From Cloeon dipterum (lineage: Eukaryota; Arthropoda; Insecta; Ephemeroptera; Baetidae): DNA of 64,000 nt. This document shows, piece by piece, positions 56,068-64,000 of the stretch (position 1 is the stretch's first letter; every line of letters begins with the position of its first letter). The notes under the pieces are model-generated. The model saw only the letters and a list, made by a program, of their open reading frames with translations. It searched no databases and had not been told where the DNA came from. The position numbers were made by a program, and so were the translations under genes. The stretch covers positions 36,754,844 through 36,818,843 of the forward strand of contig NC_088787.1 of assembly GCF_949628265.1 (NCBI RefSeq). Direction: 5' to 3'.

Positions 56068-56895
56068 TTATTGAGATGTCAAAGAATGAATACAGAAACG
56101 CTTGATCTCGCAGAAGCAGGCGTAGTAGTCCAGGGTGGACAGCGCCTCTCCCTTCTCGTCAGGCTCGAAGTTGATGTCGTCTGTCTTCATCTCGGAGAGG
56201 TATTGCTCGGCTCGTCCTACTTCCTGCGGGTCGCTGAGCTTGAAGTGTGTTGCCAAGTGCGCCTTCATGACATCGCTCATCTTTTTCAGCTCGGCGGAGT
56301 ACTTGCTCAGCAGGCCGAACGTGTGAACAATCAGCGGCATGATGGTCCGCATGAATTGCCAAGTGTAGCAGTTCATGATTAAGAGCTGTCCGTTCGGCTC
56401 GGATCCGTCAACGCGGACGAAAATCGCCTTTTTGTTGTAGTGATAGCCAAATTCAACAGTGGCGCTGTCCGTCAGGCGCAAAATCTTGTTTTGAGGATCC
56501 GCGTCTGCTTTGAAAAACTCGGTGAATTTCTCAAAGCAGTCGATGAACCTCACAGAAGCTTCGTGCTGCAGCTTCACACCGCGGGTCCCTGGTTTTTTAA
56601 GTAGAATGACGGGGTTGTAGTCTTCAAGAGGATCGCAAGCAATGATGATCTGTTTGCCGCCGCTCTTGTTGATGGGGTAAATCCTGCGGAGAACCTCATG
56701 GCATTTGTCCACCGGATCATAAGTGATTTTCTTCTTCTTGTCCAGAACAGTCTCCTCCAGCGGCCTTGCGTACGGCTTATCACCGCGATTAAACAGAAAT
56801 TTCCTGTCCATATGGCTGCTTGTTGGCGAGACCGGCGATGATACTTGTCGCGTGACTGGAGCCTTGCTACTTAGATCCGTCCAGCGCGAGAACAT
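56068..56895 (-). CDS. Polinton protein of unknown function
   Basis: 275 residues from ATG 56895. The N-terminal 40 residues are Ser/Pro/Thr-rich. A mixed alpha/beta body follows (KQIIIACDPLEDYNPVILLK, FIDCFEKFTEFFK, AIFVRVDGSEPNGQLLIMNC) and then helical segments (LLSKYSAELKKMSDVMKAHL). There is no zinc motif, P-loop or transmembrane segment. It is the last gene of the leftward cluster, its stop overlaps an AATAAA signal, and it ends 42 bp after the protease in transcription order. I recognise no family. Confidence 0.75.
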   Translation of the reverse strand: MFSRWTDLSSKAPVTRQVSSPVSPTSSHMDRKFLFNRGDKPYARPLEETVLDKKKKITYDPVDKCHEVLRRIYPINKSGGKQIIIACDPLEDYNPVILLKKPGTRGVKLQHEASVRFIDCFEKFTEFFKADADPQNKILRLTDSATVEFGYHYNKKAIFVRVDGSEPNGQLLIMNCYTWQFMRTIMPLIVHTFGLLSKYSAELKKMSDVMKAHLATHFKLSDPQEVGRAEQYLSEMKTDDINFEPDEKGEALSTLDYYACFCEIKRFCIHSLTSQ

Positions 56896-56936
56896 TTATA
56901 CCATCGGACCGCCATCTGGTGGTTAGATTGGAGGAC

Positions 56937-57404
56937 TCAGAGTCCCACCCCCAAACGATTCATTAGATTTCCACAGGCAAGTGCGATAAAGTCGTCGTTT
57001 TGCTGCTTGTTCTCCGTCATGCTATTCTTAAACGACTTTATGACCCCCATTTTTGAAGCGAGGAAAAGTAAAGCGTACCCACCGCACACAACGGAATTTA
57101 CCGACTGGTAACATTTTTTGTTGTACGTGAATTTTCCTTGCCTCTTCAAAAATTTCTCGTGTGTTGGAACGTGCGGTCCCATCCCGTACGAGTCGAAAAA
57201 TATTATTTTTCCGCGCACCGGGAGATAAATCGAGATCCAATGACCGGTGGTTTCTCTCGATGGGGCCGTGTTAACTACGATCGCTGCGGGGCGCTTGAGT
57301 TTTCTGCGAGGAAGCATATCCGCGGCGTACACGCCAACGTGCGTATTACTTTTCGCTCTCTCCTGCAGACCCGCCAAGCAGCTTTTCAACATCACCGTGT
57401 CCAT
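56937..57404 (-). CDS. Adenain-like cysteine protease
   Basis: 155 residues from MDTVML. The catalytic set of the C5/Ulp1 fold is visible: His55 in TTGHWISIYLP, Asp71 in IIFFDSYGMGP, Gln100 in KKCYQSVNS and Cys107 in NSVVCGGYALLFL. In Polintons this enzyme is taken to cut capsid and core precursors, as adenovirus protease does. Its length is close to that of other Polinton proteases. Its start overlaps the end of the upstream gene by 13 bp. No lesion is seen. Confidence 0.88.
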   Translation of the reverse strand: MDTVMLKSCLAGLQERAKSNTHVGVYAADMLPRRKLKRPAAIVVNTAPSRETTGHWISIYLPVRGKIIFFDSYGMGPHVPTHEKFLKRQGKFTYNKKCYQSVNSVVCGGYALLFLASKMGVIKSFKNSMTENKQQNDDFIALACGNLMNRLGVGL

Positions 57405-57838
57405 CTAGAAATTTTTTTATGACTCGCACTCGACTCAGCGCAGCGCGCGTCTGATGAAAAATGTAATTTGCAAGCGGCCGTGGCTCCGCGCACACTCGGG
57501 CATCCGTAGAAAGAAAGATCGTGAACGCGCCTGCTTAGTATCTCGCTCAGATAAGCTGCTTTGGTGCTGCCCTTTGTAACAATGTATTTGTAGCCTGGTG
57601 CGATCATATTTATACTCGAGATGAAGTCGGTCATTGTGCAGTTCCCCATGTGCCACGGTATTTTGTGATAATAACGCGAATTCCACGCGATCGTTTTTTT
57701 CTCTTTGTCGCTCAGCGAGCTGAAATCCATCCCGGGTTTTATCAAATATTTTCTGGACAAGTCATCCGCCAGCAAAAAAACTTCTTTTGGCAGAAACGAC
57801 GAGCAGCAGAACCCCTGAACCTCTACGATCAGAGCCAT
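57392..57838 (-). CDS. Polinton-associated protein with W/G and Cys-His motifs
   Basis: 148 residues from ATG 57838. It contains a central YHKIPWHMGNCTMTDFI segment and a C-terminal Cys/His cluster, CPSVRGATAACKLHFSS followed by RCAESSASH. Proteins of this layout, with H..(I/L).W..G then C...H...CA, occur in related mobile elements next to the polymerase or protease; that is from general familiarity, with no function known to me. It overlaps the protease start and begins 30 bp after the capsid gene stop. A nucleic-acid-binding role is possible from the Cys/His cluster. Confidence 0.7.
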   Translation of the reverse strand: MALIVEVQGFCCSSFLPKEVFLLADDLSRKYLIKPGMDFSSLSDKEKKTIAWNSRYYHKIPWHMGNCTMTDFISSINMIAPGYKYIVTKGSTKAAYLSEILSRRVHDLSFYGCPSVRGATAACKLHFSSDARCAESSASHKKISRWTR

Positions 57839-57867
57839 CTTCCCTTATGACGCTACCGTACGAATCG

Positions 57868-59175
57868 CTATTTCTTATATTGGATCATCACCTCCCTGTT
57901 TCGGTCTATCTCCAGCGTTTCCGGGTACTCGGCATGACAAACGACATTAACGACGTGCGCCAGCGGGGTTTTAAATGTTAGTTCAAGCCGTACGTTCCCT
58001 TGCTGCGGCGGCGAGCAGTAATCGAAACTGGCACTTTCGTTTGGCGAGAGGTCGTAGGCGTACAGGCAGTAGCCGTCTTTATAGTCCTGCCTATTCACGC
58101 AATACCCGTCGTCCGCCAGAAAATTTCCAGTCGAAATGAAAGAGAACATGAATGGGACCAGGTAGTTTTCATTTCCTGCGAAGTTCAGCGAGTACGGCGA
58201 GGAGTTTACAATTTTTCCGTTTATGGATAGGGTGAGCTGCGACACCGAGTAGTTCTGGAAATCAAAGCAGTTTTCCATGTAGTTTCCCGAGACTGCGGAA
58301 TTTTTAACAAGAACAAAAATTATCCTTGTGGGCACGCGTCCGAGAAATAAGTTCTCGAGCGTGTGATGAGTGACTCCAGCTGGTATAGTCCAAGTGTTCA
58401 TTTCAACACGCGTGTGATTATATTTGGCCGTAACATTTTGCAGCATTTTCGCGTGTGCCAGCATGATGGTGGGGCTTACATTTACTTTTCTCACATAGAG
58501 AACAGCGTCGTCGATCACAATTTTAGGCGCTATGTCACTTTTGCTCACCATGCACACAACGCTGTCGGGGTTTCGTGTTAAAGTTAACCTCATGTCAATC
58601 TCGTTCAGCAGCAGTTTGCCGCTGTTACAAACGTCCAAACTCAGCCGCCCCATGAGCTCAACGCTCTTGCCTCCTTTAACATAACTCATTCGCTCGATGT
58701 GGGTTGGCGAACATAAATCTGCGAAGCCACCGGCTTGATCCATGGAGAAAAGTCCGGCGGTCAGATGAGACTTTTTAGCAGTTTCATTGTAGCTGAACAA
58801 AGTCTCCAGGTAGGACCTGAAATGGTTCAGATTTGATGACGACGAGACGCAAGTTTGATTTAACTCGAATTTAACTTCGCTGAACAGGCTGTTGAGTAGA
58901 TTGTTCACAAAGGAATATTCAACGTCTCTGCTGTCTGTCCCTAAAGCGAACGCAAACCCTGTTTTCCCGTCCACAATTCGAATTTTTGCATAAAGCAATG
59001 TCTTCGAAATATCCAAATAATTATCTCCGGCACCTGGCACTTGGAATATAATCGGACCTGCATTATCCAGTGTCTGCAGTGGCCTGTAGCTCACATAATC
59101 TCCGCCCAGAATACTTGTCTGCACGACTTGCGGAGCGAAAATATCCAACTCAGACACTATTGCCTCGTTTTCCAT
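57868..59175 (-). CDS. Probable major capsid protein (F54H12.2-like)
   Basis: 435 residues from MENEAIVSELDIF. The N-terminal pattern (ELDIFAPQVVQTSI, PLQTLDNAGPIIFQVPG, YLDISKTLLYAKIRI, FVNNLLNSLFSEVKFELN, YLETLFSYNETAKKSHL) is that of the widespread F54H12.2-like proteins of metazoan Polintons, which are considered double jelly-roll capsid proteins. The body is rich in predicted beta strands, as expected. It is intact and sits between the core-like protein and the Trp/Cys/His protein. The capsid role is inferred from family knowledge; a structure prediction would settle it. Confidence 0.8.
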   Translation of the reverse strand: MENEAIVSELDIFAPQVVQTSILGGDYVSYRPLQTLDNAGPIIFQVPGAGDNYLDISKTLLYAKIRIVDGKTGFAFALGTDSRDVEYSFVNNLLNSLFSEVKFELNQTCVSSSSNLNHFRSYLETLFSYNETAKKSHLTAGLFSMDQAGGFADLCSPTHIERMSYVKGGKSVELMGRLSLDVCNSGKLLLNEIDMRLTLTRNPDSVVCMVSKSDIAPKIVIDDAVLYVRKVNVSPTIMLAHAKMLQNVTAKYNHTRVEMNTWTIPAGVTHHTLENLFLGRVPTRIIFVLVKNSAVSGNYMENCFDFQNYSVSQLTLSINGKIVNSSPYSLNFAGNENYLVPFMFSFISTGNFLADDGYCVNRQDYKDGYCLYAYDLSPNESASFDYCSPPQQGNVRLELTFKTPLAHVVNVVCHAEYPETLEIDRNREVMIQYKK

Positions 59176-59184
59176 AATTGCAAA

Positions 59185-59643
59185 CTACGAAAAAATATCC
59201 CGCTTTCGAGGCTTCTTTATTTTCCTTTTGTTATTTTTCTGGGATCTACGCTTGTTTGCTCTCCTCACTCGTTTACGCTTAGTGACAGACTGGCTCGTCG
59301 AGCCCCTCCGCTTTCTTTTTATAGCGCCCATCCCGAGCAACGAGTTCACCTTTTCAGCTCCTTTAGCACCAAGGTTTGCGCCAGCGTTGGTGATGTGCGT
59401 TTTGAGGCTGTCCTTAAAGTCTTTTTTCGGGTCGAACGAGTCTTTCAATATGTTAACCCCGCTCGAGAGCAGTTCGCTTCCAACCGCCTTCAGTCCGCTC
59501 TTCACGTAGGGAAATAGACGCCTGAGTAGCGACACCAAAGTCGATCCAACGCCGAGCCCTTTCTGTACCCTTTGAAGCTTGGCATTTCCACCCACGCCCT
59601 TGGCCTGAGCTACGTAGTACGCATAATATCTCTCGTCAGCCAT
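59185..59643 (-). CDS. Small basic pVI/pX-like core protein
   Basis: 152 residues from MADERYYAYYV. It has a Gly-rich N-terminal part (AKGVGGNAK), then GLGVGSTLVSLLRRLFPYV and GLKAVGSELLSSGVNILKDS, and a strongly basic tail (KRKRRGSTSQSVTKRKRVRR). The Gly-x-Gly sites resemble adenain cleavage sites, and the amphipathic segment resembles adenovirus pVI-type membrane-active peptides. It probably works in the virion core or in entry and would be matured by the neighbouring protease. It overlaps the next upstream gene by 8 bp. Confidence 0.72.
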   Translation of the reverse strand: MADERYYAYYVAQAKGVGGNAKLQRVQKGLGVGSTLVSLLRRLFPYVKSGLKAVGSELLSSGVNILKDSFDPKKDFKDSLKTHITNAGANLGAKGAEKVNSLLGMGAIKRKRRGSTSQSVTKRKRVRRANKRRSQKNNKRKIKKPRKRDIFS

Positions 59644-60506
59644 TGTTTACTCTGCGAAGCACGAGAAGCAGCTGGACTGATCCGCCGAGGAATGAGGCTG
59701 AATTAAAGTTGCGGTTCTTTATATGCAAAGTGAGATGCTCCAGCCGCTTTTTTTCCACAGGCAGAAATATTAATTTGTTGAAAGCCTTGTAGTGATCGTA
59801 ACCGTGCTGATATTTTTCTCGAGGCACAAGAAAACTCCGCAGCACGCGCTCATGCTTGTTATTTATAATTTGATCAGCAGTGAAATCACTGCAGATATTT
59901 AAAATCTGAACATGGCCTTTATTCAGATCAGGATATTTTACCCCGACGATTTTTTCGCCAAAGCTAATCAGATTCGCATTGGCAAACCCTAAAATTTCAG
60001 CGAGTCTTGGCGATAATTTTAATCTCCATGCCGCGTTTTCGCCCTCCTCCTCATGCCTGAGATATAAATCGTACGTGACCTCCGACGTTGATAACTTGAC
60101 TAGACCTTTGTCCGTAATTTCAAGCCAAACGAAACGATTGTAAAGTGCATTAAATGCGGATATGTACGATTTTAAATCGTGGTAGCAGTTGGTCTTTGCG
60201 CTAAGTCGTTTTTCGGATATTTTGAAGCGCGCTCTCTCCTCAAGGGACAGTCTGTCGTACAGTACGTCGCTGTCAGAAATAATTTCCTCGGCATTTTTGC
60301 CGTAACTGATCAAGGCAGCGTAACATTCGTCTGAAATCACGTTTGCAAGTGTGCCTGGATAAAATATTTCGCAGACCGCAGCCTCGTAACCTGCACTCAG
60401 GTCGAGAGCTCTCCCCAAGTGCACAGTGAATTTGCTGGTCTTGTTTCGCTCTGCAAACGTGCATTGCGAGTCGCTCGCCAGAGTTAGATAAATAGGGTCG
60501 CTCATA
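59636..60506 (-). CDS. Candidate minor capsid (penton-like) protein
   Basis: I chose the ATG at 60506 (MSDPIYLTLASDSQ), which overlaps the integrase stop as ATGA; the frame is open further upstream. The product has about 290 residues. The N-terminal block FTVHLGRALDLSAGYEAAVC followed by EIFYPGTLANV, and a C-terminal hydrophobic strand LGGSVQLLLVLRR, are the hallmark of a protein found beside F54H12.2-like capsid genes. It is mostly beta-rich. The minor capsid assignment is an inference from position and family layout. Confidence 0.65.
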
Positions 60507-61792
60507 ATTTTTCCAAATCGGTGGCTTTTATCCACGAGTTGAATGCGTCCGGATAACCTCTCCACTTGACGTACAACTGCTTACTGCCAGCTTTTCCTCT
60601 CGACTTGATCACATAGTCTATTTTGTAAGCGGTCTTGTCATCGGTGATTACTTTTTGTAGTTCTTCTGCATAAAAAACACCCGTTATCTGCGCCCCCTCC
60701 AGATCCTTCAGCCTGAAAACTTGCGGATTTCTGCGCAGCACCTGGTCAGTGACAAAATTTTCATAAGTAAAATTGTGCTTGTAGCCCTTGGAGAACGAAT
60801 TTTTCTTGCTGGAAATTTTGACGACGTCGCCAACTTTGAATTTCGGTTTGGACAAATTTCTAACTTGCAACTTTGGATACCGCCCCACTCCTGAATAAAG
60901 ATATTTCCATATTTTGCTCACGTTCCGCGACGTCACGTTGGCAGGTTCGCAACCAATGCTCGAGTGCCAAGAGTTGTTATACGCGCGCACGACACATTTT
61001 ATCCGATCAACATATTTGTGATGCCCTTTGTTCGTGAAGTACTTGTAAAGTTTTGTTTTGATCGTACGAATGAACCGCTCTACAATCGCGCACTTGACTT
61101 CATTGTTGGTCGTAATGTGCTTGACAAATAATTGTTTGAGCAATTTTTGCACCTCGCTCGAGATAAACTCGGTCCCCTTGTCGCTTCGCAGCAGAATAGG
61201 CGTCTCCATTAATTTGAAAATTTTTCTCAACCCATCAGCCACAGCGCGGCCTAGACATGGCCAAATAAAAATCGATTTTTAAAATCGATATTTTTTCTGA
61301 CGATATTTATCGATTTTTATCGATGTTTTCGTGGCTTAACATAGGTTATATAGGACGATATTTTAACATCGATATTTTTTCAGACGATATATGTCGATTT
61401 ATATCGATAGTCAAAAACATTTGGTGATGTCTAGCGCGGCCCGTCTTGTCCACCAGCGGCTCTACTTGTGCGTATCTGGAGAAGACGTCTATGCCGACGA
61501 GCAAATATCTCACGTTTTTGTTTTCATTGGAGTAAGGTTGAAATTCAGCAAGGTCGCACTCGTATTGATACCTGAGCGTGGGCACAATGTATCTATTTCT
61601 GGAAAATTTTCTCTTTATAGGCTTGTGAAGCGTGTACGTGTCATTTCTTTGCAGAAATTCCAGCACGATTTTTCTCGGGAGCTTCGAATATTCCATTAAT
61701 TTTGACACGCCCGCAAAACCGGCAGGATGCCCTACATCATGGTATATTTTAGAGAGCAGTCTCGCGTCGTCTTTACTCAGCTCGCGGGACAT
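60502..61792 (-). pseudogene. Polinton DDE integrase with chromodomain, split by a MITE
   Basis: It starts MSRELSKDDARL at 61792. The catalytic core is complete in pieces: D in YECDLAEF (before the MITE), D in LLRSDKGTEF and E in CAIVERFIRTIK (after it). A C-terminal chromodomain follows, with LYVKWRGYPDAFNSWI. The coding parts are about 61434-61792 and 60502-61251; between them lies a 182-bp hAT MITE with an 8-bp duplication, which breaks the frame. No other stop is seen. Integrases of this type insert the element with a short TSD. The stop overlaps the next start (ATGA). Confidence 0.87.
61252..61433. mobile_element. 182-bp hAT-type MITE
   Basis: It starts TAGACATGGCCAAA and ends with the inverted TTTGGTGATGTCTA (12 of 14 positions match). 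It is flanked by the 8-bp TSD GCGCGGCC (61244-61251 and 61434-61441). The interior is made of ATCGAT and ATCGATATTTT palindromic words. It has no coding capacity. Its ends differ from those of the 9843-17763 element, so it belongs to another hAT family. Confidence 0.9.
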
Positions 61793-61868
61793 CCTTTTCG
61801 CATTAGTTCGTTTCTGTGAATAAATATTTCTCAGCCTGCAAAATTCTTATATAGTTTGAATTTTTTTC

Positions 61869-62534
61869 TTAATAAGGTTTCCAACTATAGTTGCACAGTC
61901 TTCTTAATTTATGAACCCCACCATCGAGGCTTTTATCGGTGGCGCTAGTCGTCGTTTTCAGCTCTGGATTATTTATGAGAAAACGTGGACCTTTCAACTC
62001 TGGGTTATTTATTATGGTGGTTGGAACGTCCATCTCTTTTAAAAACGCTTTAAACCGGGCCCAACCCAATGTATTTGGCGGGGTTTTGCTCGACAGAGAA
62101 ATCGCGAACAGTTCCTGCAAATTACCGATCGTCAATCCATCTATCTGGGTCACCCCATCAGAGGACCATTGTATTCGAGCGCAGTTTGTTAGAAATCCGT
62201 AAAGTTTTCTCGCCTGCTGCATTTTCGACTCTGACTTTATTCCACTCAGGATTTTATCCATCGTCGAGAGCTCTGAATCCTCGTCACTGCCATCTGATTC
62301 TTCGCGGCTTTTTAACTCTGTTTTTCTTTTTGTTCTCCTTATCAACATCATGTAGCGATCGAGGGTCGCTTCGTACCGCTTCCACTTGATGAAATCAGAG
62401 AGATGCTTGTCATTTAGAATTTTCTCCATATCTCTGTCCAGCTCAGAGACATCATTAACCGGCGCCGGTGCCCGCGCTACGTCCACAGCTCCATTTTCTG
62501 GGACGAGTATCATTTTTTTCCCGTGTACATTCAT
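61869..62534 (-). CDS. Polinton protein with SNI-like domain, unknown function
   Basis: 221 residues from MNVHGKKM. The N-terminal part is acidic and helical (SELDRDMEKILNDK, ESDGSDEDSELSTMDKIL). The middle carries IQWSSDGVTQIDGLTIGNLQ, a W...G...G..I...N pattern seen in Polinton proteins next to the ATPase. Two copies of INNPELK lie near the C-terminus. Its start codon overlaps the previous stop (ATGA). The role is unknown; virion assembly is a guess. Confidence 0.7.
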   Translation of the reverse strand: MNVHGKKMILVPENGAVDVARAPAPVNDVSELDRDMEKILNDKHLSDFIKWKRYEATLDRYMMLIRRTKRKTELKSREESDGSDEDSELSTMDKILSGIKSESKMQQARKLYGFLTNCARIQWSSDGVTQIDGLTIGNLQELFAISLSSKTPPNTLGWARFKAFLKEMDVPTTIINNPELKGPRFLINNPELKTTTSATDKSLDGGVHKLRRLCNYSWKPY

Positions 62535-62860
62535 TGTAAGACAGCCGTCAGGATGCCTGACACAATCGGTGCGAGAAGGGGTATCAGGAAGCCGCCGGCC
62601 TGCTTGATTATTCTTCTCTTTTTGCTTTTGATTGGATACTTTTTGTCCGCCAGAAATCGAAGCGTGGTTCTGTGGGGTTTCAGCTTTCGCAACTGCCTGT
62701 CCGTCAAGGGAACATTGCTATTTATAGTGTTCGCTGCACATTCGCACAAGACTTTAATAAATTCGTCGTCTGCGCCGCTTAGTATTTTTACTCGCCGCTG
62801 CTTAGAACACTTGCACAGACTGCGGAGTTTTTTTGCATTCCTCTCTAACCTCGAAGACAT
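62531..62860 (-). CDS. Small conserved Polinton protein with hydrophobic C-terminus
   Basis: 109 residues from MSSRLERNAKKL. The pattern is an N-terminal basic helix, then VKILSGADDEFIKVLCECAA, NVPLTDRQLRKLKPHRTTLR, a KKYPIKSKKRRIIKQAGGF segment and a terminal hydrophobic helix (LIPLLAPIVSGILTAVL). This arrangement is recurrent in metazoan Polintons, and the QxGGF hinge plus hydrophobic tail suggests a membrane-active or small virion peptide. Its stop overlaps the next start. No enzyme motif. Confidence 0.75.
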   Translation of the reverse strand: MSSRLERNAKKLRSLCKCSKQRRVKILSGADDEFIKVLCECAANTINSNVPLTDRQLRKLKPHRTTLRFLADKKYPIKSKKRRIIKQAGGFLIPLLAPIVSGILTAVLQ

Positions 62861-62899
62861 GTCTGCTGACTGAATCGAATCTACCGTGTCCTCCCCAAT

Positions 62900-63541
62900 T
62901 TATACTCGCGTATTCTTTGGCAGGTAAAAAATCGTCTGCTCCCCTGGAAATACGTTGCTTCTGTAGCGCAAATGCTCCGGGCACGACTGCGACAGATCGA
63001 ACACCATATAGCCGTGAGCACTCTTCGTTGCGTCTCTGTACGCTTCGGCCAGGAAGAGAGAATTTTGCGGCTCGATCTGCCGAGCCAAATGCGAGATTTG
63101 AAATTTATCACGGGGATTTTTGAACAGCACCATGTACTGTGAATTTAAAGATACGTCTCTGTTGTTCTTGTGGAACAAATTTTGGACGACGTTGAAGACT
63201 GAGAGCGATCTGTGATGGCTTCCCATTGTGAATATTTCTGCAGTTTCTCTCGGAAATCTACCCATCAGATCATCTAAAATTAAAATCTGCGGACCTGAGG
63301 ACTCGTCCGTGATCACATCCAAGCTCGGCACACCTTCTACCAGCAAGACGGGGACGTTAAATTTTTTCTCAAGCTCATTATGAAATTTCTGGCTGATGCC
63401 GTAGCACCACACTATTCTTTCTATCTTGCAGTCTATCATTTCCTTTAAATTTCTTAGAAAATTCATTATAAAAACGCTTTTGCCACAGTTAGTCGGGCCA
63501 GCAATCGTGCAGGTGAAGGGGTGTGTCCAGGCCAGTGCCAT
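62900..63541 (-). CDS. Packaging-type P-loop ATPase
   Basis: 213 residues from MALAWTHPF. Walker A is GPTNCGKS at residues 15-22, Walker B is ILILDDLM near residue 90, and a sensor-like region follows (MGSHHRSLSVFNVVQNLFHK). It fits the A32/FtsK-like genome-packaging ATPase of Polintons in size and motif spacing. It is the first complete gene at the right end of the leftward cluster. No lesion is seen. Confidence 0.87.
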   Translation of the reverse strand: MALAWTHPFTCTIAGPTNCGKSVFIMNFLRNLKEMIDCKIERIVWCYGISQKFHNELEKKFNVPVLLVEGVPSLDVITDESSGPQILILDDLMGRFPRETAEIFTMGSHHRSLSVFNVVQNLFHKNNRDVSLNSQYMVLFKNPRDKFQISHLARQIEPQNSLFLAEAYRDATKSAHGYMVFDLSQSCPEHLRYRSNVFPGEQTIFYLPKNTRV

Positions 63542-63822
63542 GATTCTGACTGAGATTCCACATCGTACATTTTCATCTTATATATCCCAGAGGACTCGAA
63601 CGCTGGAGGTGTGTTTTGTGAAATTAAACACAAGTTGATACATTTTTATTCATTTTTTTATTAACCCCAACAATAAAATACACCATGAACAGATGAAGAA
63701 ATATTTGTGCGAATAATGATATAATAAAATCGTACTACATATCTGCGATTGAAATGCCTTGCGGAGAGAGGCTATGTGGTAACATTCACGCGGTTCTTCA
63801 AATTTTAAAAATCTGGATTTTC
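63542..63822 (-). other. Spacer with the promoter of the ATPase and 3' end of the edge gene
   Basis: AT-rich. Minus-strand AATAAA words (plus TTTATT near 63657 and 63673) lie downstream of the edge gene. TATATA near 63579-63584, about 40 bp before the ATPase ATG, could be a TATA element. Confidence 0.4.
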
Positions 63823-63999
63823 TCAATACATATTGAAGCGCTGTTTCAAGCTCCTGTATCCCACTCTCTTGGTGAGGTCTGGCGCTTGCGCTCGCTCGGC
63901 GGTTGCCTGATAGTAGACAGCATTGTTCCTTATTTCTGTGTGCAACATCTCAGAGATAGGCGCAAACGCTGGTATTAGGCGATTGTAAATGTTTAACTC
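63823..63999 (-). CDS. Polinton protein cut by the window edge
   Basis: The last 58 codons of a leftward frame, open to the right edge. It reads ELNIYNRLIPAFAPI, then AVYYQATAERAQAPD and KQRFNMY before TGA. No family can be named from this part. Its position at the far end of the cluster fits another virion or unknown gene. Confidence 0.5.
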   Translation of the reverse strand, partial: ELNIYNRLIPAFAPISEMLHTEIRNNAVYYQATAERAQAPDLTKRVGYRSLKQRFNMY

Positions 64000-64000
64000 G

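Larger units (their letters stand above)
47741..64000. mobile_element. Maverick/Polinton, right end beyond window
   Basis: At least 15.5 kb with the defining gene set: protein-primed PolB, adenain-like protease, retroviral-type integrase, packaging ATPase and a probable double jelly-roll capsid protein. PolB and an unknown gene point right; all other genes point left, meeting at about 55.6-56.1 kb. The left limit is uncertain, and the terminal inverted repeats and TSD cannot be shown because the right end is outside the window. Confidence 0.9.

Overview
The window is eukaryotic DNA, most likely from an arthropod or another invertebrate. It has spliceosomal introns of about 55-70 bp with GTAAGT-like donors, AATAAA signals, PHD/endonuclease/RT LINEs, a Ty3/gypsy element of the CsRn1 type, a BED-hAT transposon and a Maverick/Polinton. 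I could not identify any host gene, tRNA, rRNA or CRISPR array. Almost all of the 64 kb is transposable elements, many nested in one another, and several insertions can be dated relative to each other by exact target-site duplications (TSDs).

Layout: 1-3565, LINE-A (ORF1 end, endonuclease, RT; one frameshift). 3566-5135, 72-bp satellite containing the 3' end of a LINE-B copy. 5189-6442, miniature gypsy-type LTR element (TSD ACGAT). 6448-7612, LINE-C RT fragment. 7613-7866, another LINE RT fragment. 7867-19250, a decayed minus-strand gypsy ('gypsy-B') split by a 7.9-kb hAT (9843-17763, TSD CAGCCATG) and by a 5'-truncated LINE-B (17892-18777, TSD ACTCAATCT). 19251-19620, LINE-C 3' end. 20266-21098 and 36245-36308, two halves of one LTR-element pol tail. 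Between these halves lies 21099-36244: three tandem copies of a 4942-bp CsRn1-like retrotransposon joined by four LTRs, with a single outer TSD (GGTG). 36649-37456 plus 41996-42145, LINE-C-type ORF1, split by a young non-autonomous LTR element (37457-41995, TSD CCTG). 42648-43450, LINE-C-type PHD-endonuclease. 43446-44205, a second 72-bp array leading directly into LINE-B (to 47085).

From about 47.7 kb to the right edge lies a Maverick/Polinton. The plus strand carries an unrecognised multi-exon gene and a protein-primed type B DNA polymerase. The minus strand carries a compact, partly overlapping cluster: an unknown protein, an adenain-like protease, an unknown Trp/Cys/His protein, an F54H12.2-like probable major capsid protein, a basic pVI-like protein, a candidate minor capsid protein, a DDE integrase with a C-terminal chromodomain, two small conserved Polinton-type proteins, the packaging-type ATPase, and one protein cut by the window edge. 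Together these cover replication (PolB), integration (integrase), maturation (protease), capsid and DNA packaging (ATPase). The integrase is interrupted by a 182-bp hAT MITE; I saw no other clear lesion in the minus-strand cluster.

The most unusual items are the CsRn1 tandem array with recombinant internal LTRs, the hAT element carrying two convergent transposase-like genes (one apparently without its full catalytic core), and the Polinton with its orphan spliced gene. All assignments come from reading motifs and repeats by eye; none was checked by database search.
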